Of a stretch of DNA of 64,000 nt, positions 32,745 to 41,527 are shown one piece after another. Made by a program: the position numbers and the translations under genes. The DNA comes from JAICJR01 sp036555755. GTDB lineage: Bacteria; Actinomycetota; Thermoleophilia; Solirubrobacterales; Thermoleophilaceae. The stretch is from assembly GCA_036555755.1 (NCBI GenBank), contig DATBKS010000078.1, positions 8,675 to 72,674 on the forward strand. The letters are read 5' to 3'. The notes below the pieces were generated by a model that had not been told where the DNA came from, made no database searches, and was given only the letters and a program-made list of their open reading frames with translations. The number at the start of each line of letters is the position of its first letter. Position 1 is the first letter of the stretch.

Positions 32745-34544
32745 GTGGACGTAGGACGGCTCATGCTCATTGCGGGCGCCCTGCTCGCAGTCGGTCTTGC
32801 CGCCTCGCTGGCGGCTCCCCGCTTGCGGGTTCCGGGACTCGTGCTCTTCCTCGGGATCGGGATGGCGATCGGCTCCGAGGGCCTCGGCTGGATCGACTTC
32901 GACAATTACGAGCTGGCGCGCGCGATCGGCATCGTGGCGCTCGCGCTGATCCTGTTCGAGGGCGGCCTCGCCGCCGGCTTTGACGAGATCCGGCCCGTCC
33001 TCGGCAGCGCCGTCAGCCTTGCGATCCTCGGCACCCTGGTCACCGCCTTGATCGGCGGCTTTCTCGCGGCGTGGCTGTTCAACTTCGACACGCTCGACGG
33101 CCTGCTCGTCGGCTCGATCATCGCTTCGACGGACGGCGCCGCGATCTTCGCCATCCTGCGTGGATCGACCCTCAGGCGGCGCCTTGCCCGAACGCTCGAG
33201 GGCGAGGCCGGCCTCAACGATCCCGTTGCCGTGCTCCTCGTCCTCGGCTTCATGGACTGGATCCAGAAGCCGGGCTACGGCGCGGCCGACATGCTGCTCC
33301 TCTTCGTCCGCGAGCTGGGCATCGGACTGGTGGTCGGCCTCGCGGTGGGGTGGGCTGCCACCCGCGGCCTTCAGCGCACGCGCCTCGCGTCGACGGGCCT
33401 CTACCCGGTCGCTTCGCTCGCCACCGCCGCGCTCGCATACGGCCTCGCCGACTTCGCCCACGGCTCCGGGTTCCTCGCCGTCTACCTCGCGGGCCTCTGG
33501 CTGGGCTCCACGCCCATCCCCGCCAAGCGCACCATCACCGCGTTCCACGATGGCCTCGCCTGGCTCGCGCAGCTCACTATGTTCCTCACCCTCGGGCTGC
33601 TGATATTCCCTTCCGAGCTCGGGGACGTCGCGGTCGAGGGAACGACCCTCGCGATCCTCACCGCGGTCCTGGCGCGTCCCATCGGCACCGCGATCGCCAC
33701 CGCCTTCTCCGGCTTCAATGGCCGCGAGCGGTTCATCCTCGGCTGGGCGGGTCTGCGCGGTGCCGTGCCCGTCGTGCTTGCCACCTTCCCGGTGATCCAC
33801 GGCATCGCCGACAGCGTCAAGTTCTTCGACATCGTCTTCTTCGCGGTGCTGCTCTCGACGCTGCTTCAGGGCACTACGTTCGAGCCGCTCGCCCGCTGGT
33901 TGAAGGTCACCTCCGCGGTGGCCGCCCTGCCGAGGCCGCTCGCGGAAACCGGCACGATCAGACGGCTCGGCGCCGAGGTGGCCGAATACCCCGTCGGCCC
34001 GGAGGACGCGATCGTGGGTCTGCGCGTACGCGAGCTCGGGATGCCACGCGACGCGCTGCTCAACGTGATCGTGCGTGGCCAGCAGGCGATCCCGCCGCGA
34101 GGCTCCACCCGCATCGAGGCCGGCGACCGCCTGCACGTGCTCGTTCGGCAGGAGGCCGCGATCGACTTCACATACCTGCTCGAGCGCTGGCGCACCGGAC
34201 CGATCGGCAGGCAGCGCCGGGCCCGGCGACCGATCACGGGCACCCAGCCGATCCACACCACCCGGCCGTGGTCCGACCGCCTCGACCAGGGGGACGTGAG
34301 CCACCCCTCGCGCCTCGGCGGGGTCAGCGTGATCGATCAGCTCCGCACGCGGCGCGACGGCAAGCCGGGCGCCCTCGTGCTGCTCGACGACGGCCGCTAC
34401 GGCGTGAGTGGCACGGCGGTGATCATCGGCGGCCCGCGCGAGGTGCAGGACAGCGCGCGGCGCAAGATCCGCCACGCTGCCGACGACTCAGAGCGCGCCT
34501 GGTGGCGCGAGGTCGTGGGCGCGCTCGCCGCACCCGAGGACTAG
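32745..34544 (+). CDS. K+/H+ antiporter, CPA1 family with C-terminal RCK (TrkA-C) domain
   Basis: The 599-residue protein has about 12 membrane segments of the NhaP2/CvrA kind. It includes the ion-site segments FEGGLAAGFDEIRP and EGEAGLNDPVAVLLVL, and GWAGLRGAVPVVLATFPV. From about residue 410 comes a TrkA-C domain (DAIVGLRVRELGMPRDALL and EAGDRLHVLVRQE), which binds regulatory ligands such as c-di-AMP in some homologues. A further domain of about 100 residues follows. It probably exports K+ or Na+ against protons. The start is GTG at 32745, with AGGTGA just upstream. The end shares CTAG (34541-34544) with the convergent gene. Confidence 0.9.
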   Translation: MDVGRLMLIAGALLAVGLAASLAAPRLRVPGLVLFLGIGMAIGSEGLGWIDFDNYELARAIGIVALALILFEGGLAAGFDEIRPVLGSAVSLAILGTLVTALIGGFLAAWLFNFDTLDGLLVGSIIASTDGAAIFAILRGSTLRRRLARTLEGEAGLNDPVAVLLVLGFMDWIQKPGYGAADMLLLFVRELGIGLVVGLAVGWAATRGLQRTRLASTGLYPVASLATAALAYGLADFAHGSGFLAVYLAGLWLGSTPIPAKRTITAFHDGLAWLAQLTMFLTLGLLIFPSELGDVAVEGTTLAILTAVLARPIGTAIATAFSGFNGRERFILGWAGLRGAVPVVLATFPVIHGIADSVKFFDIVFFAVLLSTLLQGTTFEPLARWLKVTSAVAALPRPLAETGTIRRLGAEVAEYPVGPEDAIVGLRVRELGMPRDALLNVIVRGQQAIPPRGSTRIEAGDRLHVLVRQEAAIDFTYLLERWRTGPIGRQRRARRPITGTQPIHTTRPWSDRLDQGDVSHPSRLGGVSVIDQLRTRRDGKPGALVLLDDGRYGVSGTAVIIGGPREVQDSARRKIRHAADDSERAWWREVVGALAAPED

Positions 34545-34966
34545 AAGAACTTGTAGCGCGTCCGGTTGAGCGTGAAGCCGTGGCCCGACTTGTTCGAGCA
34601 GGTCAGGCCGGTCGTCTTCGAGGTGCACGTGAATGGTCCGTAGTGGTGCGTCGTGCCGTAGGCGAGCACGGCGGCGTGCGCGTCGAAGACGCTGTCCGAT
34701 ACGCACAGCGCGTGCGCCCTCCCGCGCGGGTTCACGCCGAACGACGTGCCCCAGCCGAACTGGCAGCCGTTCGGCTTCGGCGCTTGGTGCTTCAGCTTGC
34801 GGACGTCGCAGCGCAGCATGTCGGTCTTGCCGAAGTGCTCGCGCGCGCAGTAGATGTTCTTCGACGGCGTCCGGAACGAGGTGAGCCCGTTCGCCCCTGG
34901 AGCGCCCGCCGGCGCCAGGCCGGCGACAACCGTGAGCGCGAGTACACATGCGAGGGCCAGCCGCAT
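34541..34966 (-). CDS. Secreted cysteine-rich small protein (DUF6636-like)
   Basis: The 141-residue protein begins with a signal peptide (MRLALACVLALTVVAGLAPAG). The mature part has six cysteines spaced like DUF6636 proteins: SKNIYCARE, MLRCDVRKL, NGCQFGW, HALCVSD, FTCTSKTTGLTC, and a C-terminal GHGFTLNRTRYKFF. Three disulfides are likely. The function is unknown. The DUF name is from memory of the pattern and was not searched. It converges on the antiporter gene, with a shared CTAG stop. Confidence 0.78.
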   Translation of the reverse strand: MRLALACVLALTVVAGLAPAGAPGANGLTSFRTPSKNIYCAREHFGKTDMLRCDVRKLKHQAPKPNGCQFGWGTSFGVNPRGRAHALCVSDSVFDAHAAVLAYGTTHHYGPFTCTSKTTGLTCSNKSGHGFTLNRTRYKFF

Positions 34967-34996
34967 GGGCCTATTCTGCACGTAACAGGCGAGTGC

Positions 34997-35027
34997 CGAA
35001 AGCCCCGGACGCAAACCGGGGCTTTCG
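34997..35027 (-). terminator. Intrinsic terminator of the sigma factor gene
   Basis: CGAAAGCCCCGG (34997-35008) and CCGGGGCTTTCG (35016-35027) form a perfect 12-bp stem with a seven-base loop, four bases after the sigma gene stop. It could act in either direction. Confidence 0.8.
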
Positions 35028-35030
35028 TCT

Positions 35031-35834
35031 TTATTCGCCGACGCCGGCGCGCAGCTTCTCGAGGGCGCGGCGAATGAGCCGCGACACGTGCATCTGGGAG
35101 ACGCCGATCCGGTCCGCGATCTCCGACTGCGTGAGATCCTCGACGAAGCGCATGTGCAGCACGAGCCGGTCGCGCTCCGGCAGCGCCCGCAGCTCGGGCG
35201 CGAGCGTGGCCGTGTACTCGGCGAGCTCGTAGCCGGGGTCCTCGCCGCCAAGCGTGTTGACGAACTCCTCCGCCTCGCCGTCGTCCGACCCGCTGCGCGG
35301 CGCCTCGAGCGAGACGCTGTCGTAGGCGGTCGCCGCCTCCATCGCCTCGAGCACCTCCTCGTGGGTGAACTCGGTGGCCGCCGCGATCTCCGCAGGGGTG
35401 GGGGAGCGGCCGAGGTTGCGCGACAGCTCGCTCACCGCACGGTTCACCTCGAGCGCGCGCTCCTGCATCCCGCGCGGGACATGCACCGCCCAGCCGACGT
35501 CGCGGAAGTAGCGCTTGAGCTCGCCGAGGATTGTCGGCACGGCGAACGAGGAGAACGCGGTGCCGCGACTCGGGTCGAAGCGGTCGACCGCCTTGACGAG
35601 TCCCATGCTCGCGACCTGCAAGAGGTCATCGAGCGGCTCGTCCTGGCGCTCGTAGCGGCGGGCAAGTTGGCGCGCCAGCGGCAGGAAGCGCTCGATCAAG
35701 GCCTCGCGCGCGGCCTGGTCGCCGTTCTGCTGATAGGCCGCCAGAAGGCGCAGGTCCTCGCGAATCCGGTCCTTATCGCCGCGGCGCGCACCGCCGGGGC
35801 TACGATCCCTCAACAACGGGATCCCGCCTGACAC
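35031..35834 (-). CDS. RNA polymerase sigma factor, SigB/SigF/SigG type (group 3)
   Basis: The 267-residue protein has sigma-70 regions 2, 3 and 4. Region 2 has EPLDDLLQVASMGLVKAVDRFDP, FSSFAVPTILGELKRYFRD and VHVPRGMQE, diagnostic of the SigB/SigF group. Region 4 is LTQSEIADRIGVSQMHVSRLIRRALEKL (quoted in part). This group runs general stress or developmental programmes and is normally held by an anti-sigma factor, but none is encoded next to it. The start is GTG at 35834. It is divergent from an ANTAR regulator that has a matching promoter. Confidence 0.93.
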   Translation of the reverse strand: MSGGIPLLRDRSPGGARRGDKDRIREDLRLLAAYQQNGDQAAREALIERFLPLARQLARRYERQDEPLDDLLQVASMGLVKAVDRFDPSRGTAFSSFAVPTILGELKRYFRDVGWAVHVPRGMQERALEVNRAVSELSRNLGRSPTPAEIAAATEFTHEEVLEAMEAATAYDSVSLEAPRSGSDDGEAEEFVNTLGGEDPGYELAEYTATLAPELRALPERDRLVLHMRFVEDLTQSEIADRIGVSQMHVSRLIRRALEKLRAGVGE

Positions 35835-35898
35835 GTTGGCTTGCTGAGAGATATGCGCGCCCCCTTGACCAAAAAGAACCTGGAAGACCGGAGCGCCA

Positions 35899-35923
35899 GG
35901 TTTCTGGGGCGCGAGTTAGGGTG
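35899..35923 (+). promoter_or_regulatory. SigB/SigF-type promoter upstream of the ANTAR gene
   Basis: GGTTT (35899-35903), a 15-bp spacer and GGGTG (35919-35923) match the GGTTT-N15/16-GGGTA consensus of this sigma group with one mismatch. The start would be about 48 bases before the ATG. Confidence 0.55.
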
Positions 35924-35979
35924 GCGTGCTGCTGGGCCTTACCCCAAGGTGAAAATAGCAGTCAACCAAGAGGTTGGCG

Positions 35980-36582
35980 ATGAGTGACTCAGACGGGGCG
36001 AAGGCCCTCAACGTGCTGGTTGCCGACGAGGACCATCAGGCGCTCGACAACCTGGCGCAGCTCCTCCACGGCCTCGGCCACAAGGTGTCGGCGCGCGCTG
36101 TTGGCGTCAGCGAGGTGTCACGGGAGATCGATGAGGACGAGCCCGACGTCGCGTTGGTGAAGCTGCACGACGACGACGAGCACGCGCTTGACCTGATCGA
36201 GGAGATCGTCGACGAGGCGATGTGTCCCGTGATTGCGCTCATGGAGGTTCCCGAGGCGGACTTCATCAGCCGCGCGGCCGAGCGCGGGATCTACGCGTAC
36301 GTGCAGCCGGTGACGGCCGAGACCGTGCAGGGCGCACTCGAGGTCGCGCTGCGCCGCCACGCCGAAGTCGAGCACCTGAGCGAAGAGGTGGGGCAGCTCG
36401 AGGGCGCGATCCAACGCCGCGCGGTGATCGAGCGAGCCAAGGGGATCCTGATGGAGCGGCACTCGCTCGACGACCGCGATGCGTTCGAACTGCTCCGCTC
36501 ACACGCGCGTGCGAACAATCGCAAGCTCGTGGACGTCGCGGCCGCGGTGGCCGACGGGCACCTGCTTCTCCCGCGCGAGTAG
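35980..36582 (+). CDS. Response-regulator-like protein with ANTAR RNA-binding domain
   Basis: The 200-residue protein has a pseudo-receiver domain (about 10-125; LNVLVADEDHQALDNLAQLLH) and a C-terminal ANTAR domain (about 145-195; IERAKGILMERHSLDDRDAFELLRSHAR in part). ANTAR proteins bind paired hairpins in nascent RNA and prevent termination. The receiver has acidic residues at its start (ADEDH), but the usual phospho-Asp position reads LVKLHDD, so phosphorylation is doubtful. I preferred ATG at 35980, with AGAGG six bases upstream, to a TTG two codons earlier. Confidence 0.88.
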   Translation: MSDSDGAKALNVLVADEDHQALDNLAQLLHGLGHKVSARAVGVSEVSREIDEDEPDVALVKLHDDDEHALDLIEEIVDEAMCPVIALMEVPEADFISRAAERGIYAYVQPVTAETVQGALEVALRRHAEVEHLSEEVGQLEGAIQRRAVIERAKGILMERHSLDDRDAFELLRSHARANNRKLVDVAAAVADGHLLLPRE

Positions 36583-36594
36583 GAGAGGCGCGCT

Positions 36595-37239
36595 CTAGCC
36601 GAGCAGCGTTTCGCCGAGTCGCTCGCGCAGCTCCGCGACCGATTCGAATACGGCGCACGCTCCCGCCTCGCGTAGCTCCGCTTCGGCGAAGCCGCCGGTG
36701 ACGACCGCGATCGTTTCGACGCCCGCGTTCGCGGCCGCCTTCACGTCCCACGGCGTGTCGCCGACCATCACGGCGTCATCGCCGCCGGCCTTCTCGCGCG
36801 CCGTCTCCACGAGGTCGGGCTCCGGCTTGGTTGCCTCGACATCGGCAGAGCTGGTCCAGTCGTCCGCCAGGTCGCGCGCGTCGAGCAGGTCGAGGTAGTG
36901 GTCCACCTCATCTTGCTTCGCCGACGACGCCAGCACGACCGTGTGCCCGCGCTCTTTGAGATCGACGATCAGCTGCCGTGCGCCCTGCATCGGCTCCACC
37001 TCCTCGATCAGCGCGAGGTAGAGCGCCTTCTCGGCTGTGCGGATGTCGTCGCCCAGCTTCTCCTCGACCTCGTCGCCGGCGAGTGCGGCCACGAGCTGGT
37101 CGCCGCCCATGCCGATGTGGCGGTGGATGCGCCAGATCGGGAGCACCACTCCGTGCTGGCGGAAGGCGCGGTACCAGGCGACCGCATGGTGGTAGTTCGT
37201 GTCAACGAGCGTGCCGTCGATGTCGAGGATCGCGATCAC
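36595..37239 (-). CDS. HAD-superfamily hydrolase (phosphoglycolate phosphatase-like)
   Basis: The 214-residue protein has the four HAD motifs: DIDGTLVDTNY (nucleophile Asp7), VVLASSAKQDE, KPEPDLVE with its Lys, and MVGDTPWDVKAAANAG. A helical cap lies between motifs I and II. The substrate is unknown; Gph/beta-phosphoglucomutase-like phosphatases share this layout. The GTG at 37239 overlaps the topoisomerase stop as GTGA, which rules out the longer upstream frame. It converges on the ANTAR gene, 12 bp away. Confidence 0.88.
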   Translation of the reverse strand: MIAILDIDGTLVDTNYHHAVAWYRAFRQHGVVLPIWRIHRHIGMGGDQLVAALAGDEVEEKLGDDIRTAEKALYLALIEEVEPMQGARQLIVDLKERGHTVVLASSAKQDEVDHYLDLLDARDLADDWTSSADVEATKPEPDLVETAREKAGGDDAVMVGDTPWDVKAAANAGVETIAVVTGGFAEAELREAGACAVFESVAELRERLGETLLG

Positions 37240-38288
37240 GCCGCCTTCTCCAGCGCCGGAGAACGGGTGTCGTTCTCGATCAGGTCGAGCACGGCGTCCT
37301 CGACGGCACCCTGCAGCGCCGCGTTGTCCGACTCGACCGACTCCACGAACTCGGGCAGCACGCCGCCGATCGTCAAGCCGCCCTGGAAGCGGTCGAACAC
37401 GCGTGGGTCGATGTACGAGTTGCGGCACACCGCGGGGGTGTTACCCAGGTAGTGGGCTACTTCCTTCACCGCGCGCGTGGCGGCGCGCTTGCGGGCGTTC
37501 TTGGACTGCTTCGACTGCCCGGACACAGCCAGCGCCACCGCCGCCAGCACGGTGGCGTTCCACGTGCGGAAGTCCTTGGCGGAGAAGTCGCCGCCGGTGA
37601 CCTCCTTCACGTATGCGTTGATGTCGGCCGAGCGGACGTCGCGCCAGCGGCCGCCGTTCTTGTAGGCGAGCAGCTCGTCGCCCCCGCCGCGGCGGCGCTT
37701 GAGCTCGCGCACCACCTTCACCACGTCTGGGTCGACCAGCGACTGCACCCGCCGCTGACCGCTCTTCGCCGGGTAGTCGAATGTGATCGCTCCGGAGCGC
37801 TCCACGGTCACGTGCTCCCTGCGCATGGTGGCGAGGCCGTAGCTCTCGTTCTCCACCGCGTAGTCCTCGCCGCCGACGCGGAAGAAGCCGCGGTCGAGCA
37901 GCCGCACGGCGCAGGCGAGCACGCGCTCGCGGTTCATGCTGCGCTTGCGCAGGTCCCGCGCAACCCTCTCGCGCATCTGTGGCAGCGAGCGCGCGAAGTC
38001 GATCATCTCGTCGAACTTCTCCTGGTCGCGCCGGGCGCGCCACTGCGGGTGGTAGAGGTACTGCTTGCGCCCTGCGGCGTCGACGCCGGTGGCCTGGAGG
38101 TGGCCGAGCTCGTCTGAGCAGATCCACACGTCCTTCCACGCCGGCGGAATCCGCAGCTCGTCGATCCGCGTGAGCACGGCCTGACGGCGCACCTTGTTGC
38201 CGTTCCCGTTCAGGTACTCAAAGCCCTTCCCGCGGCGCCGGCGGCGTATGCCGGGGCCGGAGCAATCGGATTTGCGCAAGCGAGGCAT
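37236..38288 (-). CDS. Type IB DNA topoisomerase (bacterial/poxvirus type)
   Basis: This enzyme relaxes supercoils through a 3'-phosphotyrosine link. The 350-residue protein has an N-terminal domain (GFEYLNGNGNKVR, RIPPAWKDVWICSDELGHLQATG in part) and a catalytic domain. The latter has RERVLACAVRLLDRGFFRVG, the conserved KSGQRR, FRTWNATVLAA and the nucleophile Tyr in VCRNSYIDPRV. The position often occupied by His in FRTWHGT is Asn here. I chose ATG at 38288, whose PRLRKSDCSGPGIRR start matches the family. Confidence 0.92.
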   Translation of the reverse strand: MPRLRKSDCSGPGIRRRRRGKGFEYLNGNGNKVRRQAVLTRIDELRIPPAWKDVWICSDELGHLQATGVDAAGRKQYLYHPQWRARRDQEKFDEMIDFARSLPQMRERVARDLRKRSMNRERVLACAVRLLDRGFFRVGGEDYAVENESYGLATMRREHVTVERSGAITFDYPAKSGQRRVQSLVDPDVVKVVRELKRRRGGGDELLAYKNGGRWRDVRSADINAYVKEVTGGDFSAKDFRTWNATVLAAVALAVSGQSKQSKNARKRAATRAVKEVAHYLGNTPAVCRNSYIDPRVFDRFQGGLTIGGVLPEFVESVESDNAALQGAVEDAVLDLIENDTRSPALEKAA

Positions 38289-38304
38289 GGGACCCGAATC
38301 ATTC

Positions 38305-38321
38305 CCCCGCATAGCGCGGGG
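38305..38321. other. GC-rich inverted repeat between topoisomerase IB and UvrD genes
   Basis: CCCCGC and GCGGGG flank five bases, in the 76-bp gap between the divergent starts. It may be an operator or a shared promoter element. Confidence 0.4.
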
Positions 38322-38351
38322 AAACCCCGTTTGAGGCATGCGGTGGGCGCG

Positions 38352-38357
38352 TATCCT
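38352..38357 (+). promoter_or_regulatory. -10 element (TATCCT) of the UvrD-like gene
   Basis: TATCCT lies exactly seven bases before the ATG at 38365, with TTTGAG 16 bp further upstream. It decides the start and implies a leaderless mRNA. Confidence 0.6.
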
Positions 38358-38364
38358 TGGCTCG

Positions 38365-41300
38365 ATGCCGAGCCCGCTCGACGGTTTAGCCGCAGCGCAG
38401 CGCGAGGCCGTGACTCACCCAGGCGGGCCCCTGCTCGTGCTCGGCGGGGCGGGGACTGGCAAGACGCGCGTGCTCACCCGTCGCTTCGCATGGCTCGTCG
38501 AGGAAGGCGCGCCGCCCGACGGCGTGCTGGCGCTCGTGTTCTCCCCGGCTGCCGCCGCCGAGATGCGGGAGCGGGTGGAGGACCTCACCGGCGCCGCGGG
38601 CGTGGACCTGTGGGTCGAGACCTTCCACTCCTTCTCAACCCGGCTGCTTCAGGACGAGGCGCTCGAGGCGGGCCTCGACCCGTTCTTCTCTCCGGTCACG
38701 CCCGCCGACCGGCTCGCCCTGATGCTCGACCGCATCGAGGACCTCACCCTTCGCCGCCACGAGATCCGCGGCAACCCGGCGCCGCTCCTCGCCAGCTTCA
38801 TCGCGCGGATCGACCGGCTGAAGGACGAGATGGTGAGCGCGTCCGAGTACGGCAAGTGGGCACGCGCGCTGATGGCGCGCTGCCACGACGGCGACGACGC
38901 CGGACGCGTCCACGCGGAGCGCGAGCTGGAGTTCGCCCAGGTGTACGCCGACCACGACCGGCTGCTTGCCGAGTCCGGTTCGCTCGACTTCGGCGACCTG
39001 GTCCTGCACGCCTTCCGGCTCCTGCACGAGAAGCCGCACGTGCGGACGCGGGTGGCGGAGCGCCTGCAGTACGTGCTCGTCGACGAGTACCAGGAAGTGA
39101 ACTTCGCCCAGGGCGCGCTCCTGCGCATGCTCGCGCAGGAGCACCGCAACCTCACGGTGGCGGGCGACGACGACCAGGCGATCCACCGCTTCCGCGGCGC
39201 GGCGCGCAAGAACCTGCTCGATTTCGAGCGCGAGTACGAGGACTGCAAGACGGTCCAGCTCGAGCAGACCCACCGCTGCGGCAAGCCCATCCTCGAGGCC
39301 GCGGGGGCTGTTGTGGCCGGCGGGGGAGAGCGGATCGAGAAGCGGCTGCGCGGCCGGCGCGGCGGCTCGGTGTCGTTCTGGCGCTGCCGCTCGGAGCGCG
39401 CGCAGGCGCAGGCGGTGGCCGCGGAGTGTGAGCGGCTCATCAGTCAGGAGGGCGTGCCGCCGGAGGAGATCTGCGTGCTCGTGCGCTCGGTGCGTGACGA
39501 GGGTCAGACGATCGCGGCGGCCCTCGAGGAGCGCGCGGTTCCCTTCCGGCTCACCGGCAGCGCGGCTTACTTCCAGCGCACCGAGGTGCGCGACGTGCTC
39601 GCATGGCTGCGGCTGCTCGCCGACCCCGGCGACTCCGGCGCGGTCGTGCGCGCGTTGTCGCGGCCGCCGATCGAGCTGCGCTCTGTAGACATCGCGCGAC
39701 TCACCCAGCACGCTCGCCGCCGCCGACTCGACATGGTGGCCGGTGTGGTGGCCGCCTGCGACGGCCCGCAGCTCTCACCCGAGGGACGCGACCGCGCTCA
39801 AGCGTTCCTCCGGCTCTACCGCTCGGCGTCAGCGGCCTTCGCCGAGATGCGGCCGGACGTGTTCGTCCACCGGCTGATCGAGCGCATCGGGCTGCGTCGC
39901 CAGCAGGTGTTCGCCGCGCACGCGGACACGGTCGAGCGGCTTGTGAACATCGCGAAGCTCAGCGAGCTGGCAAGCGCGTACATGCGCCGTCAGCCGGACG
40001 CCACGCCGCGCGACTTCGTCCGCTACGTGGCCGCGATGGCAGAGGCCGGCTTGCGGGAAGAGGAGGCGGCGCCGGAGGACCTGCCACCCGCCGTGCAAGT
40101 CATGGGGATGCGCTCCGCCAAGGGCCACGAGTTCGACTACGTGCTGGTGGGCGGTCTGAACGCCGGCCGCATGCCGGGGACGCGCCGCAGCGCGGCCGAC
40201 GGGGTGCCGCCCGAGCTGCTCAAGGAGGAGCTGCCGGACAGCGCGCGCGAGGCGCACGAGCAGGAGATGCGCCGGCTGCTGCACGTCGCGATGACCCGTG
40301 CGCGCAAGGGGCTGGTGCTGGCCTGGCCCGAGGGCGGCGAGCGCTCGCGGCCGTCGCCGTTCTACGAGGAAGCGCGCGCCGCGTTACGCGCCGGTGAGGA
40401 CGTCCACGAGGAGGAGCTGTTCGGTCCCGCCGAGGGCCTGCACTCCACCTTCCGCATGCTGCGCGACGAGCTGCTCGACTCGGTTTCGAGCGTCGGCGCG
40501 CGCCTCAGCGAGATGAGGCTCGACACCTACCTCGACGTGTCCCAGTCGGTCGTCCGCTACCTCGAGCTGCTGAAGGTCGCGGCGCTGATCGAGCGCGAGC
40601 GCGACGGGCAGTCGCTCGCGCAGGCGCTCCCCGAGGTGAACGAGCTGCTGCTCCAGGAGGTCACCACCGACCAGCGCGAGCTGTTCCTCTCGTCCGCGCT
40701 CGACGACTACCTCGCGGACACCGAGCGCGACGAGCGCCGCCGGGCCGAGGCGATCTCGGGCGGGGGCGACCAGTCGCTCGAGACCTTCATCCCGCGCCGC
40801 GGCGACGGCCTGATGCTGTCGGCCTCCGACATCGAGACCTACCGCCTGTGCCCGCTCAAGTACAAGTTCGCGCGCGTCTTCCGGATCCCGCAGGAGCCGA
40901 CGATCAACCAGCGTTTCGGGATCGTCGTCCACCAGGTGCTCGAGCGCTTCCACCAGGCCGGGGGCGGCTCGCTCGAGGACCTGATGAACCTGTTCGAGGC
41001 GAGCTGGCGGCGCAGCGGCTTCGGCGACTCGAACGACGAGCTGCAGTTCCGGGAGAAGGCGGTCGAGGCGCTCAAGCGCTACTGGGAGCTCGACCTCGCG
41101 CGCGACTCCGAGCCGGTCTGGTTCGAGCGCAGCTTCGCTTTCAAGCTGGGTCCGCACCTCCTCCGCGGACGCGTCGACCGGGTGGACCGGCACCCCGACG
41201 GCCGCTACGAGCTGATCGACTACAAGACCGGCAAGCCGAAGACCGCCCAGGACCTCAGCGAGGACATCCAGCTCTCGCTCTACCAGATGGGTGCGCGCGA

Positions 41301-41517
41301 GTCGTGGGACCTGCGCACCGCGGCGCAGAGCTACTACTACGTGCTCGACAACGAGAAGGTGCCGGTGGAGCACTCGGAGGAGGAGCTCGAGCGCGTGCGC
41401 GGGACCGTCGGCACGATCGCCGAGGGCATCATGTCGCAGGACTTCGAGCCGACCCCGTCGCCGGAGATCTGCTCGTTCTGCGACTACCGGATCATCTGCC
41501 CGGCAGCAGAGAAGTAA
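38365..41517 (+). CDS. UvrD/PcrA-like helicase fused to a PD-(D/E)XK nuclease with Fe-S cysteines
   Basis: The 1050-residue protein has an SF1A helicase core: Walker A GGAGTGKTRVL at 27-37, Walker B VLVDEYQEVN, AGDDDQAIHRFRGA, THRCGKPI, and VAMTRARKGLVLAWP. A middle region of about 150 residues is followed by a C-terminal RecB/AddB-like nuclease (about 815-1050). This has LSASDIETYRLCPLKYKF, GIVVHQVLERFH and LIDYKTGKPK. Four cysteines (YRLCPLKY and CSFCDYRIICP) fit a Fe-S cluster. It is probably a DNA-end-processing or mismatch/recombination helicase-nuclease. I chose ATG at 38365 over 38338. Confidence 0.93.
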   Translation: MPSPLDGLAAAQREAVTHPGGPLLVLGGAGTGKTRVLTRRFAWLVEEGAPPDGVLALVFSPAAAAEMRERVEDLTGAAGVDLWVETFHSFSTRLLQDEALEAGLDPFFSPVTPADRLALMLDRIEDLTLRRHEIRGNPAPLLASFIARIDRLKDEMVSASEYGKWARALMARCHDGDDAGRVHAERELEFAQVYADHDRLLAESGSLDFGDLVLHAFRLLHEKPHVRTRVAERLQYVLVDEYQEVNFAQGALLRMLAQEHRNLTVAGDDDQAIHRFRGAARKNLLDFEREYEDCKTVQLEQTHRCGKPILEAAGAVVAGGGERIEKRLRGRRGGSVSFWRCRSERAQAQAVAAECERLISQEGVPPEEICVLVRSVRDEGQTIAAALEERAVPFRLTGSAAYFQRTEVRDVLAWLRLLADPGDSGAVVRALSRPPIELRSVDIARLTQHARRRRLDMVAGVVAACDGPQLSPEGRDRAQAFLRLYRSASAAFAEMRPDVFVHRLIERIGLRRQQVFAAHADTVERLVNIAKLSELASAYMRRQPDATPRDFVRYVAAMAEAGLREEEAAPEDLPPAVQVMGMRSAKGHEFDYVLVGGLNAGRMPGTRRSAADGVPPELLKEELPDSAREAHEQEMRRLLHVAMTRARKGLVLAWPEGGERSRPSPFYEEARAALRAGEDVHEEELFGPAEGLHSTFRMLRDELLDSVSSVGARLSEMRLDTYLDVSQSVVRYLELLKVAALIERERDGQSLAQALPEVNELLLQEVTTDQRELFLSSALDDYLADTERDERRRAEAISGGGDQSLETFIPRRGDGLMLSASDIETYRLCPLKYKFARVFRIPQEPTINQRFGIVVHQVLERFHQAGGGSLEDLMNLFEASWRRSGFGDSNDELQFREKAVEALKRYWELDLARDSEPVWFERSFAFKLGPHLLRGRVDRVDRHPDGRYELIDYKTGKPKTAQDLSEDIQLSLYQMGARESWDLRTAAQSYYYVLDNEKVPVEHSEEELERVRGTVGTIAEGIMSQDFEPTPSPEICSFCDYRIICPAAEK

Positions 41518-41527
41518 CGCGTCGCGC

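Noticed and set aside
38338..38364. The upstream ATG as start of the UvrD-like gene
   Set aside because: The -10 TATCCT lies inside this segment, seven bases before the ATG at 38365, so the longer start would put the promoter inside the gene.
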